A stretch of 64,000 nt of DNA from Sulfitobacter sp. LCG007 (GCF_040801785.1 NZ_CP161805.1:310001-374000); one strand, 5' to 3'. Positions 48,534 through 58,533 are shown, counted from the first letter of the stretch. Program-made: numbers and translations. Notes: generated from the sequence alone by a model not told the origin.

Positions 48534-48697
48534 CTGTCACGGGAGAACTGGCTGAATGTCAGTGCCGAAGGAGCAACCGCCCCGGAAACTCTCAGGCCCA
48601 AGGGACCGTGACGGAGCGCGAACACTCTGGAGAGAGGCGCCGCCGTGCGCCCGCCGAAGGGATAACGATCTCAGGCGAAGGGACAGGGGGGGCGTCG
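48534..48697 (+). promoter_or_regulatory. Tandem glycine riboswitch upstream of gcvT
   Basis: Two glycine-aptamer cores in series. The first (48534-48613) has GGGAGA, GCCGAAGGAGCAA, ACTCTCAGGC and a P1 closed by GTCACGG/CCGTGAC; the second (48614-48697) has GGAGAG, GCCGAAGGGATAA, ATCTCAGGC and AAGGGACAG. The pair lies about 75 bp before gcvT. Glycine binding normally switches on the glycine cleavage genes. No other feature is seen in the remaining 48471-48769 gap. Confidence 0.93.
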
Positions 48698-48769
48698 GGA
48701 CTTCGCATGGGGCGGGGTCCGGGATGCCGGGGCCGTGCGACGTTGCCATCCGGTACTGAAGGAGACCGG

Positions 48770-49894
48770 ATGAACATGCTGGCCAGAACCCCGCTGTTCG
48801 AATTGCACCACGCGCTCGGCGCGCGGATGGTGCCCTTCGCGGGCTACGAGATGCCTGTGCAATACCCCATGGGAGTGATGAAGGAGCATCTGCATTGCCG
48901 GGCGCACGCCGGGCTCTTCGACGTGAGCCACATGGGGCAGCTGATGCTGCGCGCAGGCTCGTGGGAGGCGGTCGCGCTCGGCTTTGAGACCCTTGTGCCG
49001 CAGGACGTGCTGGGGCTTGCCGACGGGCGTCAGCGCTACGGCTTCTTCACCAACGAGGCCGGAGGGATAGAGGACGACCTGATGTTCGCCCGGCGGGGCG
49101 ATGATCTCTTCGTCGTCGTAAACGCAGCCTGCAAAGAGGCCGACGTGGCACGGATGCGCGCGGCGCTCGAGCCTGCTATCACGGTTGAGGTCCTGGAGGA
49201 CCGGGCGCTGATCGCCCTTCAGGGCCCCGAGGCAGGCGCGGTGATCGAGGCGCTGGACCCGCGTGCCGCCGACATGCGTTTCATGGATATCCGCGATCTG
49301 GTGCTGGACGGGATATCCGTCTGGGCCGCGCGTTCGGGCTATACTGGCGAGGACGGCTTTGAATTATCCGTGCCAGCCGCGAAGGCCGAAGGGCTCGCGC
49401 GGCGCTTGCTCGAGGCCGAGTCGGTGGCGCCCATCGGCCTCGGCGCGCGGGATTCGCTGCGCCTCGAGGCGGGCTTGTGCCTTTATGGCAACGACATCGA
49501 CAGCGCCACCGGACCGGCCGAGGCGGATCTCGGTTGGGCGATCCAGAAGGCCAGAAAGCCGGGCGGTGCGCGCGAGGGCGGCTTCCCCGGTGCGGATACG
49601 GTGCTGACGGGTCTTGCGGAAGGGGGGACGCGCAAGCGCGTTGGGCTGAAGCCCGAGGGTCGCGCTCCGATGCGCGAGGGTGTGCCGCTCTTCGCTTCCG
49701 AAAGCGGCGAAACGCCCGTCGGAGAGGTAAGCTCGGGCGGTTTCGGCCCCAGCGTCGGCGGGCCGGTTGCGATGGGATATGTCCCCGCCGCGAACGCGGA
49801 GCCGGGCACGACGCTCTGGGGAGAGGTAAGGGGCAAGCGCATGCCCGTCACGGTCGCACGGCTGCCCTTCGTGCCGGCGCGGTTCAAGAGATAG
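48770..49894 (+). CDS. gcvT: Glycine cleavage system T protein
   Basis: A tetrahydrofolate-dependent aminomethyltransferase that takes the aminomethyl group from lipoyl-GcvH, giving methylene-THF and ammonia. 374 residues: [24 protein letters not shown] (in blocks), [52 protein letters not shown], and the barrel part [37 protein letters not shown]. The ATG at 48770 has GGAG eight bases upstream; the open frame upstream is the riboswitch. Confidence 0.97.
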   Translation: MNMLARTPLFELHHALGARMVPFAGYEMPVQYPMGVMKEHLHCRAHAGLFDVSHMGQLMLRAGSWEAVALGFETLVPQDVLGLADGRQRYGFFTNEAGGIEDDLMFARRGDDLFVVVNAACKEADVARMRAALEPAITVEVLEDRALIALQGPEAGAVIEALDPRAADMRFMDIRDLVLDGISVWAARSGYTGEDGFELSVPAAKAEGLARRLLEAESVAPIGLGARDSLRLEAGLCLYGNDIDSATGPAEADLGWAIQKARKPGGAREGGFPGADTVLTGLAEGGTRKRVGLKPEGRAPMREGVPLFASESGETPVGEVSSGGFGPSVGGPVAMGYVPAANAEPGTTLWGEVRGKRMPVTVARLPFVPARFKR

Positions 49895-49914
49895 TCAACA
49901 GAGAGGACGTGGGA

Positions 49915-50274
49915 ATGAAATTCACGGAAGAGCACGAGTGGCTGCGCGTGGAAGGCGACGAGGTCGTGGTGGGGATCACCATCCATGCCGCCGAGCAGCT
50001 GGGCGACATCGTCTTCGTCGAACTGCCCGACGAGGGCATGACGGTCAGCAAGGACGACGAGGTGGTTGTGATCGAGAGCGTCAAGGCGGCCTCGGACATC
50101 CTCGCGCCTGTGGACGGCGAGATCACCGAGGTGAACTCGGCGCTTTCGGACAACCCCGGGATGGTGAACGACGATCCGCAGGGCGAGGCCTGGTTCTTCA
50201 AGATGAAGCTCAGCGACGCCTCCCAGATGGACGAGCTCATGGACGAGGCCGCCTACCTCGAATTCATCGCCTGA
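49915..50274 (+). CDS. gcvH: Glycine cleavage system H protein
   Basis: Lipoyl carrier that shuttles the aminomethyl group between P, T and L proteins. 119 residues; [28 protein letters not shown] and lipoylated Lys57 in [12 protein letters not shown] are all present, as is [12 protein letters not shown] near the end. It lies 20 bp after gcvT and 53 bp before gcvP. Confidence 0.98.
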   Translation: MKFTEEHEWLRVEGDEVVVGITIHAAEQLGDIVFVELPDEGMTVSKDDEVVVIESVKAASDILAPVDGEITEVNSALSDNPGMVNDDPQGEAWFFKMKLSDASQMDELMDEAAYLEFIA

Positions 50275-50327
50275 AGACCCCGCCCGCTCGCCGGGCCCTG
50301 TCGCTGATCTGCATGAGGAGTTGAGCC

Positions 50328-53171
50328 ATGGCGTTCAAACCCACCGAATATCTGCCCTACGATTTCGCCAACCGCCGGCATATCGGCCCCTCTCCGTCGG
50401 AGATGGCCGAGATGCTGAAGGTGGTGGGGGCCGAAAGCCTCGATGCGCTGATCGACGACACGCTGCCGCCGAAGATCCGGCAGGCGGAGCCGCTCGATTT
50501 CGGCAAGGCCATGTCGGAGCGCGAGGTCCTCGAGCATCTGCGCATCGTGGCGAGCAAGAACAAGGTGCTCACCTCGCTGATCGGGCAGGGTTACTACGGC
50601 ACCGTCACGCCGCCCGCCATCCAGCGCAATATCCTCGAGAACCCGGCCTGGTACACGGCCTACACGCCCTACCAGCCGGAAATCTCGCAAGGCCGCCTCG
50701 AGGCGCTTCTGAACTTTCAGACCATGGTGTCGGACCTCACCGGGCTCGAGATCGCCAACGCCTCGCTGCTAGATGAATCGACGGCCTGCGCCGAGGCGAT
50801 GACCATGGCGCAGCGCGTGGCCAAGTCGAAGGCAAAGGGGTTCTTCGTCGACCGCGACTGCCATCCGCAGAACATCGCCGTGATCCGCACCCGGGCCGAA
50901 CCGCTGGGGATCGAGGTGATCGTCGACAACCCCGCGAAGCTGGAGGCCGGCAAGGTCTTCGGTGCGATCTTCCAGTATCCGGGCACCTACGGCCATGTGA
51001 ACGACTTCACGGCGCAAATGGAGGCGCTGCATGCCGAGGGTGCCATCGGCATCGTCTCCGCCGATCCCCTGGCACTGACGCTCCTGAAAGAGCCGGGCGC
51101 CATGGGCGCGGATATCGCCGTCGGGTCGACCCAGCGCTTTGGCGTGCCCGAGGGATACGGCGGGCCGCATGCGGCCTATATGGCCTGCCGGGACGCCTAC
51201 AAGCGCGCAATGCCGGGCCGTATCGTGGGCGTTTCGATCGATTCCCATGGCAACCGCGCCTATCGCCTGTCGCTGCAGACCCGCGAGCAGCACATCCGGC
51301 GCGAGAAGGCGACCTCGAATGTCTGCACCGCGCAGGCGCTGCTGGCCGTGATGGCCTCGATGTACGCGGTGTTCCACGGACCCGAAGGGCTGAAGGCCAT
51401 CGCGCAGCGCATCCACCGCAAGACCGTGCGCCTTGCCCGGGGGCTTGAGGCCGCAGGCTTCAAGGTCGACCCGCAGGCCTTTTTCGACACCATCACGGTC
51501 GATGTCGGCCCGCTTCAGGCAGCTGTGATGAAATCTGCCGTGGACGAGGGCGTGAACCTGCGCCGGGTCGGTGAGACGCGTGTGGGCATCTCGCTGGACG
51601 AACGCACCCGCCCGGCGACGGTCGAGGCCGTCTGGCGCGCCTTCGGCATCGTCCGCAAGGACACGGACTTTCACGCCGAATACCGCTTTCCGGATGAGAT
51701 GCTGCGCAGCTCGGACTACCTGACGCATCCGATCTTCCATATGAACCGGGCAGAGACCGAGATGATGCGCTACATGCGCCGCCTCGCCGACCGCGACCTG
51801 GCGCTCGACAGGGCCATGATCCCGCTCGGGTCCTGCACGATGAAGCTCAATTCCGCGGCCGAGATGATGCCGGTGAGCTGGCGGGAGTTTTCGCTGCTTC
51901 ACCCCTATGCGCCCGAAGACCAGGCCCGCGGCTACAGCGAGATGATCGCCGACCTCAGCGCAAAGCTTTGCGAGATCACCGGCTATGACGCGATCTCGAT
52001 GCAGCCCAATTCCGGCGCGCAGGGCGAATACGCGGGGCTGCTGACCATCGCGGCCTATCACCGGGCGCAGGGGCAGGGGCACCGCAACGTCTGCCTGATC
52101 CCGGTAAGCGCGCACGGCACCAACCCGGCCTCGGCGCAGATGGTGGGCTGGAAGGTCGTCGTCATCAAGTCCGCTCCCAACGGCGACATCGATCTGGACG
52201 ACTTCAGGGCGAAGGCCGAACAGCATGCGGCGAACCTCGCCGGCTGCATGATTACCTACCCGTCGACCCATGGCGTCTTCGAGGAGACGGTGACCGAGGT
52301 GACACGGATCACCCATGAACACGGCGGGCAGGTCTATATCGACGGCGCCAACATGAACGCGATGGTCGGGCTCTCGCGGCCGGGCGACTTGGGCGGCGAC
52401 GTGAGCCACCTGAACCTGCACAAGACCTTCTGCATCCCCCATGGCGGCGGCGGCCCCGGCATGGGCCCGATCGGGGTCAAGGCGCATCTGGTCCCGCATC
52501 TGCCGGGCCATCCCAACGGCGGTAAGGGGGCGGTCTCCGCCGCGCCTTTCGGCTCGCCCTCGCTGCTGCCGATCAGCTGGTCCTACTGCCTGATGATGGG
52601 CGGAGAAGGGCTCACCCAGGCGACCCGTGTTGCGATCCTGAACGCGAATTACATCGCCCGCCGCCTCGCGGGGTCATACGCCGTGCTCTACAAGGGTCCG
52701 ACCGGACGTGTGGCACATGAGTGCATCCTCGACGTGCGCCCCTTCGAGGCCAGCGCCGGCATCACCGTCGAGGATATCGCCAAGCGCCTGGTCGACTGCG
52801 GCTTCCACGCCCCGACGATGAGCTGGCCGGTGGCCGGAACGCTGATGGTCGAGCCGACGGAAAGCGAGACGAAGGCAGAGCTCGACCGCTTCTGCGATGC
52901 CATGCTGGCGATCCGGGCGGAGATCAGGGAAATTGAGGAGGGCCGCATGGATACCCGCAACAACCCCCTCAAGAACGCGCCCCATACGGTTGAGGACCTG
53001 GTCGGCGAGTGGGACCGCCCCTACAGCCGCGAGCAGGGATGTTTCCCGCCGGGCGCCTTCCGGGTCGACAAGTACTGGCCGCCGGTCAACCGGGTCGACA
53101 ACGTCCATGGAGACCGAAACCTGGTCTGCACCTGCCCGCCGCTCAGCGATTATGCGGAAGCCGCGGAATAG
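50328..53171 (+). CDS. gcvP: Glycine dehydrogenase (decarboxylating), P protein
   Basis: PLP enzyme that decarboxylates glycine and loads the aminomethyl group onto GcvH. 947 residues, the single-chain form in which both halves of the two-subunit type are fused. [34 protein letters not shown], the second half [22 protein letters not shown], and PLP-lysine Lys699 in [23 protein letters not shown] are intact. Third gene of the gcvTHP operon; the L protein (lpd) is not in the window. Confidence 0.98.
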   Translation: MAFKPTEYLPYDFANRRHIGPSPSEMAEMLKVVGAESLDALIDDTLPPKIRQAEPLDFGKAMSEREVLEHLRIVASKNKVLTSLIGQGYYGTVTPPAIQRNILENPAWYTAYTPYQPEISQGRLEALLNFQTMVSDLTGLEIANASLLDESTACAEAMTMAQRVAKSKAKGFFVDRDCHPQNIAVIRTRAEPLGIEVIVDNPAKLEAGKVFGAIFQYPGTYGHVNDFTAQMEALHAEGAIGIVSADPLALTLLKEPGAMGADIAVGSTQRFGVPEGYGGPHAAYMACRDAYKRAMPGRIVGVSIDSHGNRAYRLSLQTREQHIRREKATSNVCTAQALLAVMASMYAVFHGPEGLKAIAQRIHRKTVRLARGLEAAGFKVDPQAFFDTITVDVGPLQAAVMKSAVDEGVNLRRVGETRVGISLDERTRPATVEAVWRAFGIVRKDTDFHAEYRFPDEMLRSSDYLTHPIFHMNRAETEMMRYMRRLADRDLALDRAMIPLGSCTMKLNSAAEMMPVSWREFSLLHPYAPEDQARGYSEMIADLSAKLCEITGYDAISMQPNSGAQGEYAGLLTIAAYHRAQGQGHRNVCLIPVSAHGTNPASAQMVGWKVVVIKSAPNGDIDLDDFRAKAEQHAANLAGCMITYPSTHGVFEETVTEVTRITHEHGGQVYIDGANMNAMVGLSRPGDLGGDVSHLNLHKTFCIPHGGGGPGMGPIGVKAHLVPHLPGHPNGGKGAVSAAPFGSPSLLPISWSYCLMMGGEGLTQATRVAILNANYIARRLAGSYAVLYKGPTGRVAHECILDVRPFEASAGITVEDIAKRLVDCGFHAPTMSWPVAGTLMVEPTESETKAELDRFCDAMLAIRAEIREIEEGRMDTRNNPLKNAPHTVEDLVGEWDRPYSREQGCFPPGAFRVDKYWPPVNRVDNVHGDRNLVCTCPPLSDYAEAAE

Positions 53172-53185
53172 GGCTGCCGGTGCTG

Positions 53186-53253
53186 CCGGCGGGGATGGTC
53201 GGGAAAGCGAAAGCGCGCGCGCCCCTTCCTTTGCTTCCAAGTATCCCCGCCGG
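53186..53253. repeat. Inverted repeat between gcvP and convergent permease gene
   Basis: CCGGCGGGGAT at 53186-53196 is exactly complementary to ATCCCCGCCGG at 53243-53253, separated by 46 bp. It lies in the 93-bp gap between convergent genes and may form a long stem-loop. Confidence 0.5.
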
Positions 53254-53264
53254 AGGCATGAAGT

Positions 53265-55793
53265 TCATTCGCGCGCGCGCAGAACGCGCGCCGGCCGGGC
53301 ATTGACGGGCCCCCAGGCAAAGGCGATTCCCGCCAGCAGGGTCGCCAGCACGCCTCCCGCGACGATGCCGATGGCCGATCCCCATTTGACCGTGTAGCCC
53401 GTTTCCATGACGAAACGGCTGACTGCCCAGCCACCCGCGATCCCGGCGGCGAGCGCGACCAGCCCGGCGCAAAGCCCCAGAAGAGCGGCACGCAGGGCGA
53501 AGCTCGCGAAGATGGCATTGCGCTCGGCGCCCAGCGTCTTCAGGACGGCCGCCTCGTAGGTGCGTGCGCCGGTGCCGGCCGCGGCGGCACCGATCAGCAC
53601 CAGGAAACCCGTCAGCAGGGTGGCGGCGGCACCGTAGCGGGTCGCGGCGGCGATGCCTGCAAGCACCTCCGACACCCGCTCGATGGCGTCGCGGATGCGG
53701 ATTGCGGTGATGTTGGGGAAGCGGTTGGCGAGATCGCGCAGGATCCGCGCTTCCGCCTCGGGGTCGGCATAGACGGTCGATATCCAGGTATGGGGCGCGG
53801 CCTCGACGGCGGCGGGGTTCATCGTCAGCACGAAGCCGATGCCCGCAGAAGAGAAATCGACGGCCCGGAAGCTCGCGATGGTCCCGGTGATGTCGCGCCC
53901 CAGCACGTTCACGGTCAGCTGATCACCGAGTTTCAGACCCAGTTCCTCGCCTTCCTCGGCGGCGAAGCTGATCAGCGGCGGCCCGTCATAATCCTTCGGC
54001 CACCATTCGCCCTCGGTGAGATAACTGTCCTCGGGCAGCTCGGCGGCATAGGTGATGCCCCTGTCTCCGCGCACCACCCAGTGATCGCCCGCCACCTCCC
54101 GTGCGGGGCGGCCGTTTATCTTCGAGATCACCCCCCGCATCATCGGGGCGGACTGGATGCGGCTCACCGCGGGGTCGTCCTGCAGCTGCCGGGTATAGCC
54201 CGCCATCTGGTCCTTCTGGATGTCAACGAAGAAGTAGGACGGCGCGACGTCCGGCAGATCAGCTTCGATGGCGTTGCGCAGATTGCCGTCGATCTGGCCG
54301 ATCGCCGCGAGCACCGCGAGGCCCAGCCCGAGCGAGAGAACCACCGAGCCCGTTCCCTGGCGCGCGTCCGAGATCGCGGCCAGCGCCCACCGCAGACGCG
54401 GGAGCCCGCGCACCTGGCGGGCGCTGCGGCGGGCGAGGGCGCGGATGCCGAGCGCGGCGACGGCAAGCAGCAGCAGCGCCCCCGCCATTCCGCCGGCGGT
54501 CCAGAGGGTCAGACGCCATGTGCCCGAGAACCACGCGGCAACGGTCAGCAGCAGCGCCAGGGCAAGGCCGATCGCCACGAGATAACGCGGACCGGGCAGG
54601 GCGCGTCCGCCGCTCAGCGCATCGCGGAAGAGGGTGGCCGCACGGATCTCCCCGGCGCGTGCCAGCGGCCAGAGCGTGAAGACGAAGGCTGTCAGCAGCC
54701 CGTAGATCGCGGCCTCCGCCAGAGGACGCGGGTATAGCGCGAAATGCGCCGGCACCGGCAGGCTTGCCTCGATGATCGGAGAGAGCAGCAGCGGGACGCC
54801 GCTGCCCAGCAGCAAACCCAGAGCGATGCCCAGCAGCGACAGGGCGCCGACCTGCAGGAAATAGGTCTGGAAGATCGTCGCGCGGTCCGCCCCCAGGGTA
54901 CGCAGCGTGGCGATCACCCCGGTCTTGCCGGCCAGATAGGCACGCACCGCCGCCGATACGCCCACGCCGCCCACGGCCAGCCCCGAAAGCCCCACCAGTA
55001 CGAGAAAGCTGCCCAGACGCTCGACAAATCGCTGCACGCCTGGCGCGCCGTTACGGGAATCCCGCCAGCGCAGACCGGCATCGGGGAAGCGCTCGGCCAT
55101 CCGCGCTTCCAGCGCGTCGAGGTCTGCGTCTTCGGGCAGCAGCAGGCGATAGTCGGTGTCAAACATGGAGCCCGTCTCGAGCAGCGAGGATCCCTCGAGC
55201 GCCGCGGTGCGCAGAAGCGTGCGCGGTCCGAGGCCGAATCCCGCCCCGGCGCTGTCCGGTTCGCGCGTCAGGATCGCCGCCAGCCGATACTCTCGGGTGC
55301 CCAGCCGGAACCGGTCGCCGGGGGCAAGGCCAAGGCGGTCGGCCAGCACCCGTTCCATCACCGCGCCCGCCATGCCGTCGCGGTCCGCAAGCGCCTCGGC
55401 CAGTGGCATGTCCGGTTCCAGCGCCACGCTGCCGACGAGCGGGTAGGAATCGTCGACCCCCTTGACCTGTGTCAGCGCGCGTTCCGCCTGTTGCCCTTCG
55501 CCGGTGACGGCCATCGAGCGGAACTCGACGACGGCCGAGAGCGCCGTCGAGACGCTTTCCATCCAGGCCAGTTCCTCCGGTGTGGCATAGCGGTAGGTGA
55601 TGTCGATCTCGGCATCGCCCCCCAGAAGCGCCGCACCTTCGCGGGTGAGCCCCGCCTCGATGCTCGATCTCACGGTGCCCACCGCGGCGATCGCGGCGAC
55701 GCCGAGTGCCAGGCAGGCGAGGAAGATCCGGAAACCGGCGATGCCACCGCGCAACTCCCGCCGCGCGAACCGGGCCGCGAGACGCAGGCTCAT
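53265..55793 (-). CDS. FtsX-family ABC transporter permease, YbbP-like
   Basis: An 842-residue inner-membrane protein with an N-terminal anchor helix (FRIFLACLALGVAAIAAVGTV), a long periplasmic domain, and two sets of FtsX/MacB-type helices (LVGLSGLAVGGVGVSAAVRAYLAGKTGVIATLRTLG; LVLIGAAAAGTGARTYEAAVLKTLGAERNAIF, in blocks). It matches the YbbP permeases that act with YbbA and often lie next to a TesA-type esterase, thought to handle lipids or fatty acids in the envelope. The start overlaps the ATPase stop (ATGA). Confidence 0.88.
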   Translation of the reverse strand: MSLRLAARFARRELRGGIAGFRIFLACLALGVAAIAAVGTVRSSIEAGLTREGAALLGGDAEIDITYRYATPEELAWMESVSTALSAVVEFRSMAVTGEGQQAERALTQVKGVDDSYPLVGSVALEPDMPLAEALADRDGMAGAVMERVLADRLGLAPGDRFRLGTREYRLAAILTREPDSAGAGFGLGPRTLLRTAALEGSSLLETGSMFDTDYRLLLPEDADLDALEARMAERFPDAGLRWRDSRNGAPGVQRFVERLGSFLVLVGLSGLAVGGVGVSAAVRAYLAGKTGVIATLRTLGADRATIFQTYFLQVGALSLLGIALGLLLGSGVPLLLSPIIEASLPVPAHFALYPRPLAEAAIYGLLTAFVFTLWPLARAGEIRAATLFRDALSGGRALPGPRYLVAIGLALALLLTVAAWFSGTWRLTLWTAGGMAGALLLLAVAALGIRALARRSARQVRGLPRLRWALAAISDARQGTGSVVLSLGLGLAVLAAIGQIDGNLRNAIEADLPDVAPSYFFVDIQKDQMAGYTRQLQDDPAVSRIQSAPMMRGVISKINGRPAREVAGDHWVVRGDRGITYAAELPEDSYLTEGEWWPKDYDGPPLISFAAEEGEELGLKLGDQLTVNVLGRDITGTIASFRAVDFSSAGIGFVLTMNPAAVEAAPHTWISTVYADPEAEARILRDLANRFPNITAIRIRDAIERVSEVLAGIAAATRYGAAATLLTGFLVLIGAAAAGTGARTYEAAVLKTLGAERNAIFASFALRAALLGLCAGLVALAAGIAGGWAVSRFVMETGYTVKWGSAIGIVAGGVLATLLAGIAFAWGPVNARPARVLRARE

Positions 55794-56482
55794 TCGGCCG
55801 CGGCCCGTTCCGGTTCTGCAAGCCGCCCGTCGGTCAGACGGATCACCCGGTCGCAGCGGTTGGCGAGGCTGCGCGAGTGGGTCACCAGAACGAGGGTCGC
55901 CCCATGCCGGTCACGCAAGCCGAAGAGCAGGTCGATGATCGCATCGCCATTGGCCGCGTCGAGGTTGCCGGTGGGCTCGTCCGCCAGCAGGATATCGGGC
56001 CGTGGGGCCGACGCCCGGGCAAGCGCGACGCGCTGCTGCTCGCCGCCCGAGAGCTGGGCCGGGTAATGGCCGGCCCGGTGCGCCAGCCCGACGGCCTCGA
56101 GCTCTGCCTCGGCGCGGGAAAAGGCGTCGGGCGCTCCCGCGAGCTCGAGCGGCGTCGCGACATTCTCGAGCGCGGTCATCGTCGGGATCAGGTGGAAGGA
56201 CTGAAAGACAACGCCCATATGCGCGCGACGGAAACGCGCCAGGGCGTCCTCGTTCATCGCGGTGAGATCCCGGCCAAGCGCCACGACCTGGCCGCCCGTG
56301 GCCCGTTCGAGCCCGCCCATCAGCATCAGCAGCGAGGACTTGCCGGATCCCGAGGGCCCGGTCAGGCCCAGCGTCTCGCCGGAGGCGACCTGAAGCGTGA
56401 TCCCGTGCAGGATGTCGACCCGCCCGGCATTGCCATCGAGCGACAATGCCGCATTTGTGAGCGAGAAGACTGGATCGGGCAT
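55790..56482 (-). CDS. ABC transporter ATP-binding protein, YbbA-like
   Basis: A 230-residue ATPase of the LolD/MacB-like subgroup: Walker A GPSGSGKSS, Q-loop VFQSFHLIPTMTALENV, signature LSGGEQQRVALARA, Walker B DILLADEPTGNLD, and the H-loop His in LVLVTHSRSLA. It drives the YbbP-like permease encoded immediately downstream with a 4-bp overlap. Divergent from the esterase gene, 50 bp away, so the three are likely a functional unit as in E. coli ybbAP-tesA. Confidence 0.93.
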   Translation of the reverse strand: MPDPVFSLTNAALSLDGNAGRVDILHGITLQVASGETLGLTGPSGSGKSSLLMLMGGLERATGGQVVALGRDLTAMNEDALARFRRAHMGVVFQSFHLIPTMTALENVATPLELAGAPDAFSRAEAELEAVGLAHRAGHYPAQLSGGEQQRVALARASAPRPDILLADEPTGNLDAANGDAIIDLLFGLRDRHGATLVLVTHSRSLANRCDRVIRLTDGRLAEPERAAAE

Positions 56483-56532
56483 GCGGCAACGCCTTATCTA
56501 GGGATCCTGACTGATATGGAGTTCGGAGCGGC

Positions 56533-57177
56533 ATGCGCAAGATAATCGGTGGATTCCTGACGCTTCTCTGGCTCGCTTCTGCGGCGCTGGCCGATGACGA
56601 AGTGGTGATCGCGGCGCTGGGGGACAGCCTCACACAGGGCTACGGATTGCCCGAGGGCGACGGGCTCGTGCCGCAGCTTCAGGCCTGGCTTGACGCGCGG
56701 GGGGCGTCGGTCCGCATCCAGAATGCAGGTGTCTCGGGCGACACGACCGCGGGCGGTCTGGCCCGGGTCGGCTGGACCCTCACACCGGAGGTTGACGCAA
56801 TGATCCTGGCGCTTGGCGCCAACGACATGCTGCGCGGTGTCGACCCCTCCCTGACCCGGACGAATCTCGACGCGATACTCGATGCCGCCGATGCTGCCGG
56901 TACGCCCGTACTGCTGCTGGGTTTCGAGGCGCCGGGGAATTACGGGCCCGAGTACAAGGCGGCGTTCGATGCGATCTATCCCGACCTTGCCGCCGAACAC
57001 GGCGCGGCGCTCTATCCGCATTTCTTCGCGGGGCTCGGGGTCGAGGGCAGCGATCTTGCCGCCGCCCGCCCGCTGATGCAGGCCGATGGCATCCATCCGA
57101 ACGCGCAAGGCGTCCGGCGGATTGTCGAGGCGATCGGACCCGCCGTTCTCGATCTCGCCTCCCGCGCCGGGGAATGA
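56533..57177 (+). CDS. TesA-like GDSL arylesterase/thioesterase
   Basis: A periplasmic SGNH hydrolase, 214 residues, with signal peptide MRKIIGGFLTLLWLASAALA. Block I ALGDSLTQGYGL holds the nucleophile Ser, block II GVSGDTTAGGLAR the Gly, block III LGANDMLRG the Asn, and block V DGIHPNAQG the catalytic Asp-His. E. coli TesA (thioesterase I/protease I) is the closest well-known relative and is also divergent from ybbA. Acyl-thioester or aryl-ester hydrolysis is expected. The next gene starts four bases after the stop. Confidence 0.92.
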   Translation: MRKIIGGFLTLLWLASAALADDEVVIAALGDSLTQGYGLPEGDGLVPQLQAWLDARGASVRIQNAGVSGDTTAGGLARVGWTLTPEVDAMILALGANDMLRGVDPSLTRTNLDAILDAADAAGTPVLLLGFEAPGNYGPEYKAAFDAIYPDLAAEHGAALYPHFFAGLGVEGSDLAAARPLMQADGIHPNAQGVRRIVEAIGPAVLDLASRAGE

Positions 57178-57180
57178 CCT

Positions 57181-57798
57181 GTGCCGGGGCGGCTTTTCCT
57201 CACCGCGCCCCTTTCCGAACTGGCTGCCCTGCTGGGAACCGATCCCGGGCCCGTCGCCGATGAACCGCCGAGGCGCAATATCGCGCCGGGGCAGCCTGTC
57301 GTTGCCTATGGCTCCAGCGGTCTCGGGCGGATGCGCTGGGGAATCGTCCCCGTCGGCCGCGTGAACGCGCGGGGCCGGCCGGTGATGGAGACAATCGTGA
57401 ATGCGCGCTCCGAGACGGTCTTTGACAAGTCGGCGTTCACGGGCACCGGGCGTGCCGTGCTGCCAGTGAATGGCTGGTATGAATGGACGGGCAGCCAGCG
57501 CCGCAAGACCGCCTGGGCGATCCGCTCGAAGACCGACCCCTTCCTCTTCTTCGCCGCGATCAGAGATATCTGGATCGCGCCGGACGGTCAGAAGCTGGCT
57601 CAGGTGGCCCCCGTGACCTGCGAGCCCTCGGCGGACGTGCGCGACATCCATCATCGCATGGGTGTGTTGCTGCGTCCGCAGGACATCCCGCTCTGGCTCG
57701 AGGGCGCGCCAGAAGACGTGAAGCCATTGATGCGCCCATGGCCGGACGGCTCCCTCGAAGTGCTTCCGGCCAGGGACGTCGACTGGGCCGCGCCCTGA
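57181..57798 (+). CDS. SRAP/HMCES-family protein lacking the catalytic Cys2
   Basis: A 205-residue member of the SRAP family (YedK/HMCES), which normally crosslinks abasic sites through Cys2. The start here is GTG at 57181, giving MPGRLFLTAP where the family has MCGRF, so Cys2 is Pro. Other active-site residues are kept: Asn in VNARSET, Glu in NGWYEW and His in IHHRMGVLL. No alternative start restores the cysteine; the ATG at 57174 is in another frame. It may bind abasic DNA without a covalent bond or have another role. The start lies four bases after the esterase stop. Confidence 0.85.
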   Translation: MPGRLFLTAPLSELAALLGTDPGPVADEPPRRNIAPGQPVVAYGSSGLGRMRWGIVPVGRVNARGRPVMETIVNARSETVFDKSAFTGTGRAVLPVNGWYEWTGSQRRKTAWAIRSKTDPFLFFAAIRDIWIAPDGQKLAQVAPVTCEPSADVRDIHHRMGVLLRPQDIPLWLEGAPEDVKPLMRPWPDGSLEVLPARDVDWAAP

Positions 57799-57812
57799 AC
57801 CTCACATGGAAA

Positions 57813-57835
57813 GGGCGGCTCCTCCCGGGCCGCCC
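57813..57835. terminator. Stem-loop between SRAP gene and convergent cspA
   Basis: A 7-bp GGGCGGC/GCCGCCC stem with a 9-nt loop between convergent stops; a short TTTCC follows on the minus strand. A weak bidirectional terminator is plausible. Confidence 0.5.
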
Positions 57836-57866
57836 GCTTCCCTTCAGGTCTGCCGGCGCGCGGCAG

Positions 57867-58073
57867 TCAGACGAGTTCGATCCGTCCGATGCTCTCGCGC
57901 CCGTCGCGTCCGGCCTCGATCTCGAAGTTTACCTTCTGATTGTCCTTCAGGCTCGAGAGGCCGGCACGCTCGATCGCGGTGACGTGGACAAAGATGTCCC
58001 GTCCGCCGCCATCCGGAGCGATGAAACCGTATCCCTTGGTGGGGTTGAACCATTTTACAGTGCCAGAAACCAT
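57867..58073 (-). CDS. Cold-shock domain protein (CspA family)
   Basis: A 68-residue single cold-shock domain that binds single-stranded RNA/DNA and melts secondary structure. RNP1 KGYGFIAP and RNP2 DIFVHVTAI are present; [20 protein letters not shown] is the usual N-terminus. GGAGGA lies upstream of the ATG. Its promoter and leader fall in the 460-bp gap to preT. Confidence 0.96.
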   Translation of the reverse strand: MVSGTVKWFNPTKGYGFIAPDGGGRDIFVHVTAIERAGLSSLKDNQKVNFEIEAGRDGRESIGRIELV

Positions 58074-58309
58074 GTCGGCGATCCTCCATTCGCGTTGCCC
58101 GCACTATGCGGCAACCTGGCCCGGTCAAAGCAAATCGAATGCCTGAATTCTGTCGTTCAGCGGTCGATTGGTCTTGAGACGCAATCACATGATCCAACTG
58201 AAGCAGGTGCAGATCAAGTGAAATTCCCGTAACACGTGCGTAACGCCATTCCCCGCTGCCCGAATGATCGACCATTCACTCGATATTACCGTCAGCTCGA
58301 TGCGCGTTG

Positions 58310-58326
58310 TGTGATGTCAAATCACA
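58310..58326. promoter_or_regulatory. Inverted repeat TGTGAT-N5-ATCACA, possible regulator site
   Basis: TGTGATGTCAAATCACA is a perfect 6-bp inverted repeat with a 5-bp spacer. The half-sites resemble CRP/FNR-type sites but the spacing differs by one from the CRP consensus. The regulated gene is uncertain. Confidence 0.3.
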
Positions 58327-58460
58327 TGGGCTCATCCGTGCCTGTACCCAACGGTCGCCCCCTTTCCGGCGCGAACACCGGCATGGGGTTCGCCTGGCTC
58401 TGTCTGCCGCTAATTCAGGCACAGCATTTGCCATAGCCGTCAGCACTCGCCGTCAATAAT

Positions 58461-58476
58461 TTTACCAGTTGTTAAA
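58461..58476. promoter_or_regulatory. RutR-like operator upstream of preT
   Basis: TTTACCAGTTGTTAAA is a near-palindrome matching the site at 62832 (TTTACCAAATGGTAAA) and the E. coli RutR consensus TTGACCAnnTGGTCAA in the ACCAnnTGGT core (one mismatch here). It lies 58 bp before the preT start. Confidence 0.6.
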
Positions 58477-58533
58477 AAAATCATTCCATGACAGCATTTT
58501 TTGAAATTCGGGGTTTCACGACAGGGAAAGTCG

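Larger units (their letters stand above)
58074..58533. other. Intergenic region between divergent cspA and preT
   Basis: About 460 bp with no convincing gene. It is less GC-rich than the coding DNA, especially 58450-58500. It holds an inverted repeat at 58310-58326 and a RutR-like palindrome at 58461-58476 described separately, and should hold both promoters. Confidence 0.6.

Noticed and set aside
57174-57200. ATG at 57174 as an alternative SRAP start giving a Cys near the N-terminus
   Set aside because: It reads MTCAGAAF in another frame and does not join the SRAP sequence, so it does not restore Cys2.
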